From JAJDXO01 sp965213765 (GTDB taxonomy: Bacteria; Pseudomonadota; Alphaproteobacteria; Rhodospirillales; UBA2165), in NCBI GenBank assembly GCA_965213765.1, contig OZ243926.1, positions 496,001 through 560,000 of the forward strand: 64,000 bases of DNA. The letters are read 5' to 3'. Positions 25,807-35,148 of this stretch are shown here, piece after piece (position 1 is the first letter of the stretch; every line of letters begins with the position of its first letter). The translations under genes and the position numbers were made by a program. Under the pieces are notes generated by a model. That model did not search any database, was not told where the DNA came from, and saw nothing but the letters and a program-made list of their open reading frames with translations.

Positions 25807-26604
25807 ATGTCCAGTCCCAGGCCGAGACCCCTCGTCGGAATTTCCACCAGTGTCATAGAGATTACCGGCCGCAGTCACCAGGCCCATTACATCGGCCTGA
25901 ACTACCCGGAGGCGGCGGCAATGTTCGCCGGCGCGATGCCGGTCCTCCTGCCCTCCCGCCCGCATGACCTCGACGTCAAGGAAACCTGCGCACAGATCGA
26001 CGGACTGCTGCTCACCGGCGGGCGCGCGAACATCGAGCCTCATCACTACGAGGGGCCGCCGTTTCCCGACGACGAACCCATCGATCCCGATCGGGACAAA
26101 ATGGTCCTGCCGCTGATCCGCGGCTGCATCGATGCCGGTGTGCCGGTCTTCGGAACCTGCCGCGGCCTGCAGGAGATGAATGTCGCTCTCGGCGGAAGCC
26201 TGCACTACCGGATTCATTTGCTGCCCGGCAAGATGGACCACCGGATGCCGCGGGGCGACGACGTCACCACCGAAGACGTCATGGGTCTCAAACACATCGT
26301 CAAACTGACGAGCGGCGGCCTGTTTCATTCCCTCGTCGGCAAGGACGAGGTGATGGTCAATTCGCTGCACGGTCAGGGCGTGGACCGGCTTGCGGACGGC
26401 TTGGACGTGGAAGCCGTATCGCCGGACGGGGTCATCGAAGGAATTAACCTAGTGGGCGCCAAATCGTTTGCCGCCGGTGTGCAATGGCACGCTGAATGGA
26501 AGCCCGGCGAACATGAACTGTCGAAAAAGCTGTTCGAGGCCTTCGGGGACGCGGCACGGGGACGGGCCGCCAAACGGCGCAACGGTGTCGGGTCAATCGA
26601 CTAG
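25807..26604 (+). CDS. Gamma-glutamyl-gamma-aminobutyrate hydrolase-type class I glutamine amidotransferase
   Basis: A 265-residue PuuD-like peptidase C26 enzyme. The nucleophile is the Cys of VPVFGTCRGLQEMNVALGG, and the His-x-Glu pair is in AAGVQWHAEWKPGE. In putrescine use PuuD hydrolyses gamma-glutamyl-GABA. Related enzymes act on folate polyglutamates or cyclic ureas. Its last four bases overlap the convergent thioesterase gene. No polyamine genes are nearby, so the exact substrate stays open. Confidence 0.82.
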   Translation: MSSPRPRPLVGISTSVIEITGRSHQAHYIGLNYPEAAAMFAGAMPVLLPSRPHDLDVKETCAQIDGLLLTGGRANIEPHHYEGPPFPDDEPIDPDRDKMVLPLIRGCIDAGVPVFGTCRGLQEMNVALGGSLHYRIHLLPGKMDHRMPRGDDVTTEDVMGLKHIVKLTSGGLFHSLVGKDEVMVNSLHGQGVDRLADGLDVEAVSPDGVIEGINLVGAKSFAAGVQWHAEWKPGEHELSKKLFEAFGDAARGRAAKRRNGVGSID

Positions 26605-27059
26605 GAAGTCAGTAGGTTGTCTTCCAGCGCGGTCCGCAAATCCCCCTCGATCCGTGACGCCTTCCGCGTCTCCGCATCCACGTACACGGTGATGGTCTCG
26701 GCGACGGCGATACATCTGTCTCCCTGAAATACCCCCTGCCCCATCGTATAGGAACTGCCGCCGACCCGCAGGACGACAGTTCCCACATCAACCTCACCCG
26801 GGTAGCTCAACTCCGAAACATATTCCACGGTGAACTTCACCACCACGAAGCCGGCGAGAATATCCACCGCCTCGCCGGGCATCTTGGCGTTACGGAAATC
26901 GACCCGGCCGTCCTCGAAGAATTGGTTGATGGCGATGTTGTTGACATGGTTGTTGGGGTCGAGATCGTTGTAGCGGATTCGCTCGGTGACCCAAGCCGCA
27001 TAGCCCTCGCGGGTTCGCAATGCGGGGTTGGGGACCGGTATGGGTGTTGTGTCGCTCAT
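26601..27059 (-). CDS. Acyl-CoA thioesterase, hotdog fold
   Basis: A 152-residue 4HBT-type thioesterase: IRYNDLDPNNHVNNIAINQF contains the Asp and HVNN typical for the YbgC/FatA-like acyl-CoA thioesterases, and VEYVSELSYPGEVDVGTVV follows. It hydrolyses acyl-CoA in the cytoplasm. The chain-length preference cannot be read. Convergent with the PuuD-like gene and upstream of decayed sequence. Confidence 0.75.
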   Translation of the reverse strand: MSDTTPIPVPNPALRTREGYAAWVTERIRYNDLDPNNHVNNIAINQFFEDGRVDFRNAKMPGEAVDILAGFVVVKFTVEYVSELSYPGEVDVGTVVLRVGGSSYTMGQGVFQGDRCIAVAETITVYVDAETRKASRIEGDLRTALEDNLLTS

Positions 27060-27063
27060 GGAA

Positions 27064-27310
27064 GCGTTTTACTTGGCCGGGACCGTTTCGGCGAGTACGG
27101 ATCGCATGGACGCCGCCATGTCCATTTCATCCCGCAGGCGATCATGGGCGTCCGGCGCGTGGCGCTCAAGGCCGCTGTCCAGTGCCGCCGCGATGTCGTT
27201 CGGCAGCGTTGCCGGCCGATCCGAGTGGTCGAGATGGCAACTTCTTCGCCGCAGGCTTCGAGCGACGTCTCAAGAAAACGGCGCCCGGCGAGGCAAACGC
27301 TGCCGGCTAA
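27064..27310 (-). pseudogene. Degenerate minus-strand coding remnant
   Basis: GRRFLETSLEACGEEVA in one frame is followed in another by RPATLPNDIAAALDSGLERH and RLRDEMDMAASMRSVLAETV with a stop at about 27064. The composition is strongly protein-like, but the frame changes near 27240 and no start is found. I cannot name the family. Confidence 0.3.
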
Positions 27311-28302
27311 CCTCTGACCTCGGATTGTTTCCGTGCCGCCTTGACCCGTGAGACGCGGCCCTTGGCGTCCTCCACATCCTTCTTGGTCCGGGTGGGCGGC
27401 AGGCGTTTGCCCTTGGGCAAGCCGGTCAGGAACCACTCGGCGAAGGTATCGGGATGGGGGTCGTAGCTCTTGGGCTTCCAGTTCTCGGTGCAGAAGTCCT
27501 CATCGCAGAAATATTCGTTGGGGGCGCCGACGGGGCTCTGGACATACCAGAAGTAGCACGACGAGACGATATGCCGGCCGGGTCCGACAGCGGTTTCCCA
27601 GCCGTTCTTCTGCATATGCTGGCCGCCGCCGATCATCTCGCTGACGTCGCGCACCGAGAAGGCCAGATGGTTGAGGCCCGGCGCATCGTCGTGAAGGAAA
27701 AACACTTGATGGTGTCCGGCGCGGATGGCCGACCGGAGAAACACACCGCGGCCGGTGTAACGGTCGGTGAGGTGGAACCCCAGCCGCTTGCGGTAAAAGA
27801 TTTCCATCGCCTTCAGGTCAGGAACATTAAAGACGATGTGACCAATTCCCACCGGTTTGGCGCGGTCGTAATAGATCGCGCGCTCGTCAACCCGGTGGAC
27901 GTTTTCCGGACCGTTCATCGGGATGATCACAGGCTTCACGTTGATCCGCCGGCTGACCCGGAAGCCGAGGCACAATCCAACCGGATCGGTCACATAGAAT
28001 GTGCCGTCCTTGTCCTCGGTGATTTCGTGGTCCCTTGCGAGATCGGCCTTGAGCGCCTTCAGGTTGTCTCGGGTATCGACGCCCCAGACCAAAATCCGAA
28101 TTGTGGAGCCCTTCTCGATGGCCGGCGGCAGGTGATTCGCCGTCCGCGGGAAGATCTCGACGCGGGATTTATTGGACGCTTCGTAGATCGAATGCTTCGG
28201 CGAACTCTTGATCTTCTTGAGCCCAAAGTCGGTATAGAACTGCTGCGCCTTCTTCATGCTCTCGACGCCGAAGACCACGCGATCGACACCTACAATAGCC
28301 AT
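27307..28302 (-). CDS. VOC-family extradiol-type dioxygenase
   Basis: A 331-residue protein with two vicinal-oxygen-chelate modules (residues 1-120 and 145-290), the layout of type I extradiol ring-cleavage dioxygenases. Likely Fe(II) ligands are the His of PVGIGHIVFNV, the His of GLNHLAFSVRD and the Glu of GAPNEYFCDED. The family cleaves catechol-like rings next to the hydroxyls. No meta-pathway genes adjoin, so the ring substrate is unknown. The lysine/arginine-rich last 30 residues are unusual and probably disordered. Confidence 0.72.
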   Translation of the reverse strand: MAIVGVDRVVFGVESMKKAQQFYTDFGLKKIKSSPKHSIYEASNKSRVEIFPRTANHLPPAIEKGSTIRILVWGVDTRDNLKALKADLARDHEITEDKDGTFYVTDPVGLCLGFRVSRRINVKPVIIPMNGPENVHRVDERAIYYDRAKPVGIGHIVFNVPDLKAMEIFYRKRLGFHLTDRYTGRGVFLRSAIRAGHHQVFFLHDDAPGLNHLAFSVRDVSEMIGGGQHMQKNGWETAVGPGRHIVSSCYFWYVQSPVGAPNEYFCDEDFCTENWKPKSYDPHPDTFAEWFLTGLPKGKRLPPTRTKKDVEDAKGRVSRVKAARKQSEVRG

Positions 28303-28399
28303 ATTTCCTCACCCACGATCGACAAGTGTTGTCCTGAGCGGACATTAGCACCCGCGGGCAGCCGCCCAAATTAGGCCGCCCCTGATGTCCGTCGCCCGG

Positions 28400-28882
28400 T
28401 CAGCTATTGAAGTTCAGCACGGCCGGCGAGATCAAGACGCCGAACGCCTCGCACCAGATGACGACGCTCTTGAAGTCCTTCAGCTTCACCGAGGCGGGGA
28501 TGGCATAGTTCTGGCTGCCCTTGAAGGCGCGAAGCCCGCCGAGGTCGAAATACTCGGCGTTCTTGACGTCCGCCGAGCGTTTGATGCCGGCCGCCTTCGA
28601 CAAATAGACATGGTACTTTGGTCCGGGACCGACGTTGAAATCCTTGCCCAGGTGAACCTCGTCGGCAAACACCGTCACTTTGCCGGAGCCGAAATGCACC
28701 GGATCGGCGGGATTTGCGTGAATGAATGTGCCGGTTGCGACCACGGCCTTGGTGTCGGCTATGGCTTCGTCGGCAACTATATTCGCCTGGAATATGAACG
28801 GGAACACGAAGATGCCGACCGCAAATCCGAATCCGGTGCCGACAACACCGCCCGCAAGGAACCACAAGATAATCTTCTTCAT
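28400..28882 (-). CDS. DM13 domain protein with N-terminal membrane anchor
   Basis: A 160-residue protein: one transmembrane segment (residues 4-32, IILWFLAGGVVGTGFGFAVG) then a periplasmic DM13 domain (TGTFIHANPADPVHFGSGKV, VYLSKAAGI, YAIPASVKLKDFKSVVIWCE). The strictly conserved cysteine of the family is the one in IWCEAFGVLIS. DM13 domains are thought to have a cytochrome-like or redox role from comparative work, without direct proof. The gene lies downstream of the MBL-fold hydrolase gene by 50 bases, divergent in no way, and both run on the minus strand. Confidence 0.8.
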   Translation of the reverse strand: MKKIILWFLAGGVVGTGFGFAVGIFVFPFIFQANIVADEAIADTKAVVATGTFIHANPADPVHFGSGKVTVFADEVHLGKDFNVGPGPKYHVYLSKAAGIKRSADVKNAEYFDLGGLRAFKGSQNYAIPASVKLKDFKSVVIWCEAFGVLISPAVLNFNS

Positions 28883-28932
28883 CGCATGCTCTCCATCAGC
28901 AACGGCGTGCCTCCGCTCCGCTGATAAATGAC

Positions 28933-29835
28933 TTACGCCAGTCGGTATTCCCCATCCGGTGAAATTTCTCCTGCCGAAACCAGCCGGCCCGTGTCGACCA
29001 TGTGGATAATGTGGGCGAGAACCGAACGCCGGGCCGCGGGAATAAGCCGCTCATCGAGCCCCCGGTACATGGAAGTAACCATCTCGGGGATTTGATTCAA
29101 CCCCTGTTCGATGCACTTGGTGATCTGGGTCTCCCGCTGCCGGCGGTGGCCAATCAACGCCCGGACGTATGACCTCGGATTTTCCACGGGATGGCCGTGG
29201 GTCGGCCAATAGATGGCTTCATCCCGTTCGGTGAGACGTTGAAGACTCGCCAAATAAGCGCCCATGTCGCCATCCGGCGGGGAGATGACCGTGGTCGACC
29301 AGCCCATCACATGGTCCCCGGGAAACAGTGCGTTCTCTTCCCGGAGTGCGTAACACATGTGGTTCGAGGTATGGCCCGGCGTGAAGACGCATTCCAGGCT
29401 CCACCCCTCTCCCTCGATGATATCACCGTCACGGACCTCCACATCGGGGATGAAGTCCCGGTCTCCTCCTTCCTCCAGCGTCGGGCTGTCCCCGGTCTGG
29501 CCCGAACCGTGGGGGCCATAGGCATAGGTCATGGCGCCAGTTGCCTCCTGCACCGGTCCGGCCGCCGGGGAATGATCGTGGTGCGTATGGGTAACGACGA
29601 TGTGCGACACGGTCTCGCCGGAGAGCGCCTTCAGCTGGGCGTCAATATGTTCCTCCAGGTCTGGACCGGGATCGATGATCGCCACCTCTCCATGCCCGAC
29701 GATATAGGTCCCCGTCCCCTTGTAGGTAAACGGGCCGGGATTGCGGGCGACAATGCGCCGGATCAACGGCGAAACCGTCTCGATCACCGCATACTCGGCT
29801 TCAAAGTCACGCCGGAATTTGAGCTCGCCGGTCAT
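28933..29835 (-). CDS. MBL-fold hydrolase with C-terminal winged helix (LACTB2-like)
   Basis: A 300-residue metallo-beta-lactamase-fold protein. Metal site: THTHHDHSPAA, then GHTSNHMCY, GDHVMGW and YWPTHGHP. Residues 225-290 form the LACTB2-type winged-helix domain (RETQITKCIEQGLNQIPEM). Relatives include the mitochondrial endoribonuclease LACTB2 and various thioesterases or lactonases, so nuclease or hydrolase activity is possible. It follows the histidine kinase gene by 15 bases and may share its transcript. Confidence 0.8.
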   Translation of the reverse strand: MTGELKFRRDFEAEYAVIETVSPLIRRIVARNPGPFTYKGTGTYIVGHGEVAIIDPGPDLEEHIDAQLKALSGETVSHIVVTHTHHDHSPAAGPVQEATGAMTYAYGPHGSGQTGDSPTLEEGGDRDFIPDVEVRDGDIIEGEGWSLECVFTPGHTSNHMCYALREENALFPGDHVMGWSTTVISPPDGDMGAYLASLQRLTERDEAIYWPTHGHPVENPRSYVRALIGHRRQRETQITKCIEQGLNQIPEMVTSMYRGLDERLIPAARRSVLAHIIHMVDTGRLVSAGEISPDGEYRLA

Positions 29836-29850
29836 GTGCGGAGTATACGG

Positions 29851-31230
29851 TTATTCCCCGGAGTTTCGAAACGGGAGACGCAGGGACGCCCTCACACCAG
29901 GCCGGGCATCTTCGAGGTACAGTTCTCCATCGTGCAGGCGGGCAATTGCGCGGACCAGGCTCAGGCCCAAGCCGCTGCCGGTACTGTTGCGGCTGGCTTC
30001 GAGCCGGACAAATCTCTGAGTTACCCGCTCGCGATCGTTTTCGGGAATTCCCGGGCCCGAATCGGTCACCGAGATTTCGACCACGTCCCCGGACCGATCG
30101 GCACGCATCACGATGGCGCTGCCGGTTTCCGAATACTTGATGGCGTTGTCGATGAGATTGGCCAGTGCTTGGGACAGGAGCTGCCGGTCGGCCGCGAAGT
30201 CGATTCTCCCGTGAACCGCCGCCGAGAGGCTGAGGCCTTTCTCCGCCGCCGCCGGCTCATAGAGTTCGGCGAGATCGTCGATCAACGGGCCGAGGTCGAT
30301 TGTCTCCAGGGAAATCTCCAGTTGCCCCGCCTCGGCCTTGGCGATGTTTAGCAAAGCGTTGAAGGTGGCCAGAAGATCATCGGCTTCGGAGATCGTCGCC
30401 TCGAGCGCCTCGCGGAATTGTTCCGCGCTCCCCTCGCCCATGAGCGTGACTTCAAGACGGCTTCTGAGCCGGTTCAAGGGACTGCGAAGATCGTGGGCGA
30501 TATTGTCGGTAACCTCGCGGAGGCTGTTCACCAGCCGCTCGATCTGGTCGAGCATCTCGTTGAGATTTAGCGCCAGTTGGTCCAACTCGTCGTTGGCGCC
30601 GCGGACCGGGATTCGCTGATCCAATTCGCCGGCCATGATTTCCCGGCTGGTCCGGTTGATGACCTCTACGCGGCGCAGCAGGTTGCGGCTCATGAGAATG
30701 CCGCCCGCCAAGCCCAGCGCCAAGGTCAACGCCAGCGCCCATGCGAGCGAGGTGCGGATGAACTCGATAACCTCGGACTGGCCGTGGATGTCGCGGCCGA
30801 CCAGCAGCTGAAATTCACCGGGAACGATCAGGTGCCGCGCGCGGGCCGGATGAGTTTCGACCGTGCCCCCGATGGGCCGCTGATAGGGAAATTCCAGCCA
30901 TCCGCCCGGCTGAGTTTCCACCTCGGGCCAGGCGTTCAAGTTCCCGGCAATCACGAACCGGTTGCCGTCGGTCAGCAGATAGAGGCTCTGGCGTTGATTG
31001 CGGCTGCGCTCCCGAACAACATCGGCGAGCCCCACCAGCCCCGAACGGCGATACTGTTCCGACAGGCCGGTAATCTCCGCGGCGATGGTTTCATCGGTCT
31101 GCGACGTGGTGAGCCGGGCGGTCGACCAGTAAATGAAGCCGAGCAGCAACAAAACCGAGGCGCCGAACACCGATAGGTAGATCAGCGACAGCCGGAAGGT
31201 CGACGTCTTGAACAGCTTAGGAAGGTTCAC
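29851..31230 (-). CDS. Sensor histidine kinase with HAMP domain
   Basis: A 459-residue transmembrane kinase. Membrane helices at about 13-36 and 160-180 flank a periplasmic sensor of 120 residues. HAMP (181-235), dimerisation/phosphoacceptor domain with His246 in TDNIAHDLRSPLNRL, and ATPase domain with N-box LSQALANLIDNAIKYS, G1 DSGPGIP and G2 STGSGLGLSLVRAI follow. I chose the GTG at 31230, which overlaps the last 14 bases of the response regulator gene, so the pair is translationally coupled. In intact relatives this pair lies downstream of degP, suggesting an envelope-stress sensor. Confidence 0.85.
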   Translation of the reverse strand: MNLPKLFKTSTFRLSLIYLSVFGASVLLLLGFIYWSTARLTTSQTDETIAAEITGLSEQYRRSGLVGLADVVRERSRNQRQSLYLLTDGNRFVIAGNLNAWPEVETQPGGWLEFPYQRPIGGTVETHPARARHLIVPGEFQLLVGRDIHGQSEVIEFIRTSLAWALALTLALGLAGGILMSRNLLRRVEVINRTSREIMAGELDQRIPVRGANDELDQLALNLNEMLDQIERLVNSLREVTDNIAHDLRSPLNRLRSRLEVTLMGEGSAEQFREALEATISEADDLLATFNALLNIAKAEAGQLEISLETIDLGPLIDDLAELYEPAAAEKGLSLSAAVHGRIDFAADRQLLSQALANLIDNAIKYSETGSAIVMRADRSGDVVEISVTDSGPGIPENDRERVTQRFVRLEASRNSTGSGLGLSLVRAIARLHDGELYLEDARPGVRASLRLPFRNSGE

Positions 31231-31894
31231 GAAGACAATACCCCGCCCCCCGGACCGTATGGAGCAGTTGCCGGCCGAAGTCCTTGTCGATCTTGGCCCG
31301 CAACCGGCTGATATGGACATCGATAACGTTGGTCTGGGGATCGAAATGATAGTCCCAGACGTTCTCCAGCAGCATGGTCCGCGTCACTGTCTGGCCGGCA
31401 TGGCGCATGAGATACTCCAAGAGGCGGAACTCCCGGGGCTGCAGGGTGAGATCCACGCCTGCACGCCTGACCTGGCGGCTCAACAGATCCATTTCCAGAT
31501 CGGCGACGGACAGTTGGGTTTTCACCTGCTCGGGGTTGCGGCGCCGGACGAGCGCCTCGATCCGCGCCAACAGTTCGGCGAACGCATATGGCTTCACGAG
31601 ATAATCGTCGCCGCCGGCCTTCAGTCCCTTGACCCGGTCGTCGACGTCGCCGAGGGCGCTCAGGAACAGGATGGGCTCGTCGATGCCTTCGGCGCGCAGC
31701 CGACTGACCACGCTCAGGCCGTCCATTTTGGGTAGCATGCGGTCGATCACAAGAACGTCGTAGCCGCCCTCGGCCGCCAGGGCATAGCCCTCCTCGCCGT
31801 CGGCGGCATGATCAGCCACATGACCGCTCTCGGACAGGCCCCGCCGCATGTAGTCGGCAGCTTCCAGATCATCCTCAATCACCAAAATACGCAT
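31217..31894 (-). CDS. OmpR/PhoB-family response regulator
   Basis: A 225-residue regulator: receiver domain with phosphoacceptor Asp51 (YDVLVIDRMLP), the acidic pocket IEDD, Lys in YLVKPYAF, and a C-terminal winged helix (LTLQPREFRLLEYLMRHAG, TNVIDVHISRLRAKID). ATG 31894 starts the canonical MRILVIEDD. In this lineage its order after degP suggests control of envelope proteolysis, possibly of degP itself. The insertion in degP has separated it from the degP promoter, so it must now have its own promoter in 31895-32022 or be poorly expressed. Confidence 0.87.
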   Translation of the reverse strand: MRILVIEDDLEAADYMRRGLSESGHVADHAADGEEGYALAAEGGYDVLVIDRMLPKMDGLSVVSRLRAEGIDEPILFLSALGDVDDRVKGLKAGGDDYLVKPYAFAELLARIEALVRRRNPEQVKTQLSVADLEMDLLSRQVRRAGVDLTLQPREFRLLEYLMRHAGQTVTRTMLLENVWDYHFDPQTNVIDVHISRLRAKIDKDFGRQLLHTVRGAGYCLREPS

Positions 31895-32022
31895 GGCGGC
31901 TTTCATTCTCCGAGCTACCCTAAGGTAGTTCAAATATTGGCGGATTTCACCTGGGCTTCAAAGGGGACGGTGCCCGGCCCCAACCGGGCGCCGGACACCG
32001 TCTACCCCGTCCCGAGGCCGTA

Positions 32023-32253
32023 TTAGGCTTTGCGGAGGGGCAGCGCGACGAAGCGCTCATTGCCGCGCCGCTCGACAAGCAGCAGCACCGCGGATCGGTC
32101 AACGGCGCCGGCCCGTTCAATCGCATCGGCGACATCCCCCGGGGTTTCGACCGCTTGGCCGGCGACCGAGACGATCACGTCGCCCCGGCCGAGGCCTTGG
32201 CGCGCCGCGGGACTGCCGGGCTCGATGGCGGTGATCACGACACCTTCCGTATC
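32023..32253 (-). pseudogene. degP: degP/htrA 3' fragment (second PDZ domain)
   Basis: The minus strand encodes DTEGVVITAIEPGSPAARQG, LGRGDVIVSVAGQAVETPGD and LLLVERRGNERFVALPL with a stop at 32023. This is the complete C-terminal PDZ2 domain of a Do-type protease but has no start of its own. The rest of the gene lies at 43449-44792 on the same strand. The junction with island DNA is at about 32250. Upstream of it the frame runs into methylase sequence read backwards. Confidence 0.85.
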
Positions 32254-33008
32254 CCGGTCGTGGTCGTGCCGCCGTCGGAATCGCTGGACCGGCGCAGTCC
32301 GACCCTTTCGACCGACAGGTCGCGGTCCCCGACCATCGCGCTCCAGGATTATCTCAACGAGCGCGAAGAGGCTCTCTGGGGCCTTGTCACTAACGGCACC
32401 CATCTGCGGTTGCTGCGTGATAATGCCTCGCTGACCCGGCCGGCCCATATCGAGGCCGATCTGGCCCAGATCTTCGCAAACGAGGATGCCGCCTCCTTCG
32501 CCGCGCTTTGGCTGCTCATTCACCGTTCCCGGTTCGGTGCGGTCGGAACCCCGGCAACCGATTGCGCCCTCGAGCGCTATCGGGAAACCGGCGCACGCGA
32601 GGGCGAAGCGGCGCGGGACCGGCTGGCGGGGCAGGTCGAGGTCGCGCTCCGCGTTCTCGGCTCGGGTTTCCTCGAAGCCAACCCCGACCTCGCCCGGAGG
32701 CTACGATCCGGCGAACTGGCGCTGACGCCGTGGTTCAACGAGCTCCTGCGTCTGGTCTACCGGCTCATCTTCCTGATGGTGGCGGAGGACCGAGGGCTTC
32801 TCCATCCTGCGAACGCCAGGACGGGCGCGCGAAGACTCTATGCCGAGGGGTACAGCCTCGCGGCGCTCAGGGCGCAATGCGTGCGCGGCGCAACCTGGGA
32901 TCGCTATCACGACCGCTACGAAGGCATGAAGATCGTCTTTCGCGCGCTCGCGGCCGGGGAGGCGGCGCTCGGACTGCCCGCCCTCGGCGGCCTGTTCGCG
33001 CCCGAGCC
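32250..33008 (+). pseudogene. Internal fragment of an Eco57I/DrmMI-like DNA methylase
   Basis: From RIPVVVVPPSESLDRRSP onward the frame matches the N-terminal helical region of large class I adenine methylases (ALQDYLNEREEALWGLVTNG, LRLLRDNASLTRPAHIEADL, LLRLVYRLIFLMVAEDRGLL, GLPALGGLFAP). It has no own start (it reads out of degP sequence) and is fused in frame to a helicase tail at about 33008. It is exactly the part that is missing between the two methylase pieces at 34191-34500 and 34501-34878. The piece has been moved by a rearrangement. Confidence 0.65.
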
Positions 33009-34254
33009 CGATCCCAAACTGGAGGCGCTTGTCGGCGCCCTCATGCCCCTTCTGAAACAGGGCGCAAATCCCGTCGTCTTTTGCCGGTTCCTCGCAACCG
33101 CGGAGCATGTCCGAAACGGCCTGCGGAAGGCGTTCCCGAAGCTGCGCATCGAGGCCGTCACCGGCGTCCTCACGCCGGACGAACGGCGGGACCGCGTCGC
33201 CGACATGGCGCCTGTCGAGGACGAGAAAGAGGTCCAGCGCATCCTGGTCGCCACCGATTGTCTCTCGGAGGGCATAAACCTCCAGCAACTCTTCGATACC
33301 GTTGTCCACTACGATCTTTCGTGGAACCCGACCAAACACCAGCAGCGCGAGGGGCGCGTCGACCGGTTCGGACAACCCGCCGAACTCGTGCGTTCGATCA
33401 TGATGTACTCGCCGGACAGCGCGATCGACGGCGCCGTACTCGACGTGATCCTGCGCAAGGCCGAGGAAATCCGGAAGGCGACCGGGGTGACTGTTCCACT
33501 GCCCAACGAACGCGGACCGGTTACCGACGCCCTGATGGCTTCCATGATGCTGCGCCGCGGCGACCGGAAGCAGCTGGCGCTCGACCTTCGCCTCGACAGC
33601 GGGACGCGCCTGATGGATGCCCGATGGCGCGACGTGTCGGAGAAAGAGAAGCGTTCGCGCACCCGCTTCGCCCAGAACGCCATGAAACCGCGGGAAGTGG
33701 CCCCGGAATGGGAAAAGGCCGTGAGCTTCCTGGGCTCCCCCAATGCCGCCCGCGGGTTTGTCGAGCGCACCATGACCGGGTTTGGCATCCCCCTCGAACC
33801 TCGCGGGCCGGTAATGGTGGCCCACGTCCATGCGCTCGAACACGGACTTCGCGAACGCCTTGAGCAACAGGGTCTGTCCAAGTCGGTCCGTCTCGCGCCG
33901 TCGGAACCCGCCCCTTCGGGCACGGCGCTGCTCACGCGCACCCATCCGCTGACCGCCACGCTCGCGGAGGCGCTGGTCGAGGCATCGCTCGATCCAGGGA
34001 CCCTGACCGGACTCGGGATCGGCAGGGTCGGCGCTTGGCCGACCGCGGCCGTGGACCGTCTGACCCGGGTGGCGCTGCTCAGAATTCGTTACAAGGCGAC
34101 GGTTCACGCGCGGCGGGAACGCCTGTTGCTGGCCGAGGAAGCTGCGCTGGTCGCCCTGCAAGACGGCGCGATTGTCGCGTCGGGTGACCGATGGCCCGCA
34201 CGCAGATTGCCGACATGTCCGCCTGGCCCTCGCTTTCTCTCGAGGGCAATCTGA
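33009..34254 (+). pseudogene. C-terminal part of a SNF2-type helicase, DISARM DrmD-like
   Basis: The frame continues with DPKLEALVGALMPLLKQG, NPVVFCRFLATAEHV, VATDCLSEGINLQQLFDTVV and HQQREGRVDRFGQPAELV. These are motifs IV-VI of the C-terminal RecA domain of an SNF2-like ATPase, followed by a long C-terminal region. The N-terminal ATPase domain with Walker A and DEAH box is absent, so it cannot be active. Its end runs into the start of the methylase gene at 34191, the drmD-drmMI order of class 1 DISARM. Confidence 0.65.
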
Positions 34255-34500
34255 TCGCGCCGGCCATGGTCGCGAGGATCGACCGCCGCAAGGCCCGGGA
34301 GCAAGAGGAAGACGACTACGGGGTCCGCAAGGGCCTGACCATCAGGGACGAGGTTTCGCTCGCCTTTCGGGTCGGCCAGGCGCATTTCGACAGGTTCGCG
34401 AAGATCGCGGCGCCTTCCGCGGAAGCGGCCCGCCGTTTCGCGCGCGACTTCCTCCAGGAAACCTTCGGATTCGACGATCTCGCCGATGGATCGGGCACGA
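34191..34500 (+). pseudogene. N-terminal fragment of the DrmMI-like DNA methylase
   Basis: ATG 34191 starts MARTQIADMSAWPSLSLEGN, then IAPAMVARIDRRKAREQEED, GLTIRDEVSLAFRVGQAHFD and FARDFLQETFGFDDL, the usual opening of this methylase family. After about residue 103 the frame departs from the family. The expected continuation lies at 32250-33008. Confidence 0.65.
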
Positions 34501-34878
34501 TCTCCTGCATCGCCGGCGGCAGGGTCCCGGTACCTGCGCGGCGTCCGGCCCTTCGGCTTGCTCGTGCAGAACGCGGAAAGAGCGCTGGACAGCGCGCGGG
34601 CCTTCCACTGGCCGCTGGAATTCCCGGACATCATGGCCCGCGGCGGTTTCGATGTCGTGCTCGGCAATCCGCCGTGGGAGCGGATCAAGTTGCAGGAGCA
34701 GGAGTTCTTCGCTGCCCGTTCGCCGGAAATCGCAGGCGCCCGGAACAAGGCGGCACGAACACGATTGATCAAGGCGCTTGAGGATTTTCCCGAGGGCAGT
34801 CCGGAGAGGGGCTTGCACGCCGCCTTCATCGCGGCGAAACGGCAGGCGGAAGGCCGAGCAGCGACAACAGCACGATGA
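34501..34878 (+). pseudogene. Catalytic fragment of the DrmMI-like DNA methylase (NPPW motif)
   Basis: In a different frame from the N-terminal piece, GLLVQNAERALDSARAFHW, PLEFPDIM, GGFDVVLGNPPWERIKLQEQ and FFAARSPEIAGARNKAARTR are readable. NPPW is motif IV of N6-adenine methylases. SAM-binding motif I is not seen, and the frame stops at 34878, far short of the normal length. Non-functional. Confidence 0.65.
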
Positions 34879-35148
34879 CCAGCGTCTCGGTGCCAGTGAG
34901 CTCCGGTGTTGGTGTTCCGCCCCGTGGAGGGTCATGCCTTCGCCAGCATCCCTTTCGAGGCTGTGCACGAGCGAAGCCCGTCTGGCGTCCGAGTTCATTG
35001 CTTGTCCTCCAGCCAGACGATGGAACCGGGAGTGCTGCACGGGTTTGTAGGCGCGGAATCCTTGAGAAACTGGAAAGATGGGTGACTATGGGCGACAAAG
35101 CAGGATGAGATTCACGACGTCAACCGCCTGCGGCCGGTCAGGACGGTG
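34879..35148. other. Gene-free island stretch
   Basis: I see no gene, repeat or known motif. It joins the methylase remnant to the toxin-antitoxin pair and probably marks a deletion scar. Confidence 0.4.

Noticed and set aside
32701..34161. A 486-codon minus-strand open frame opposite the helicase remnant
   Set aside because: The plus strand carries clear helicase motifs; the opposite frame has none.
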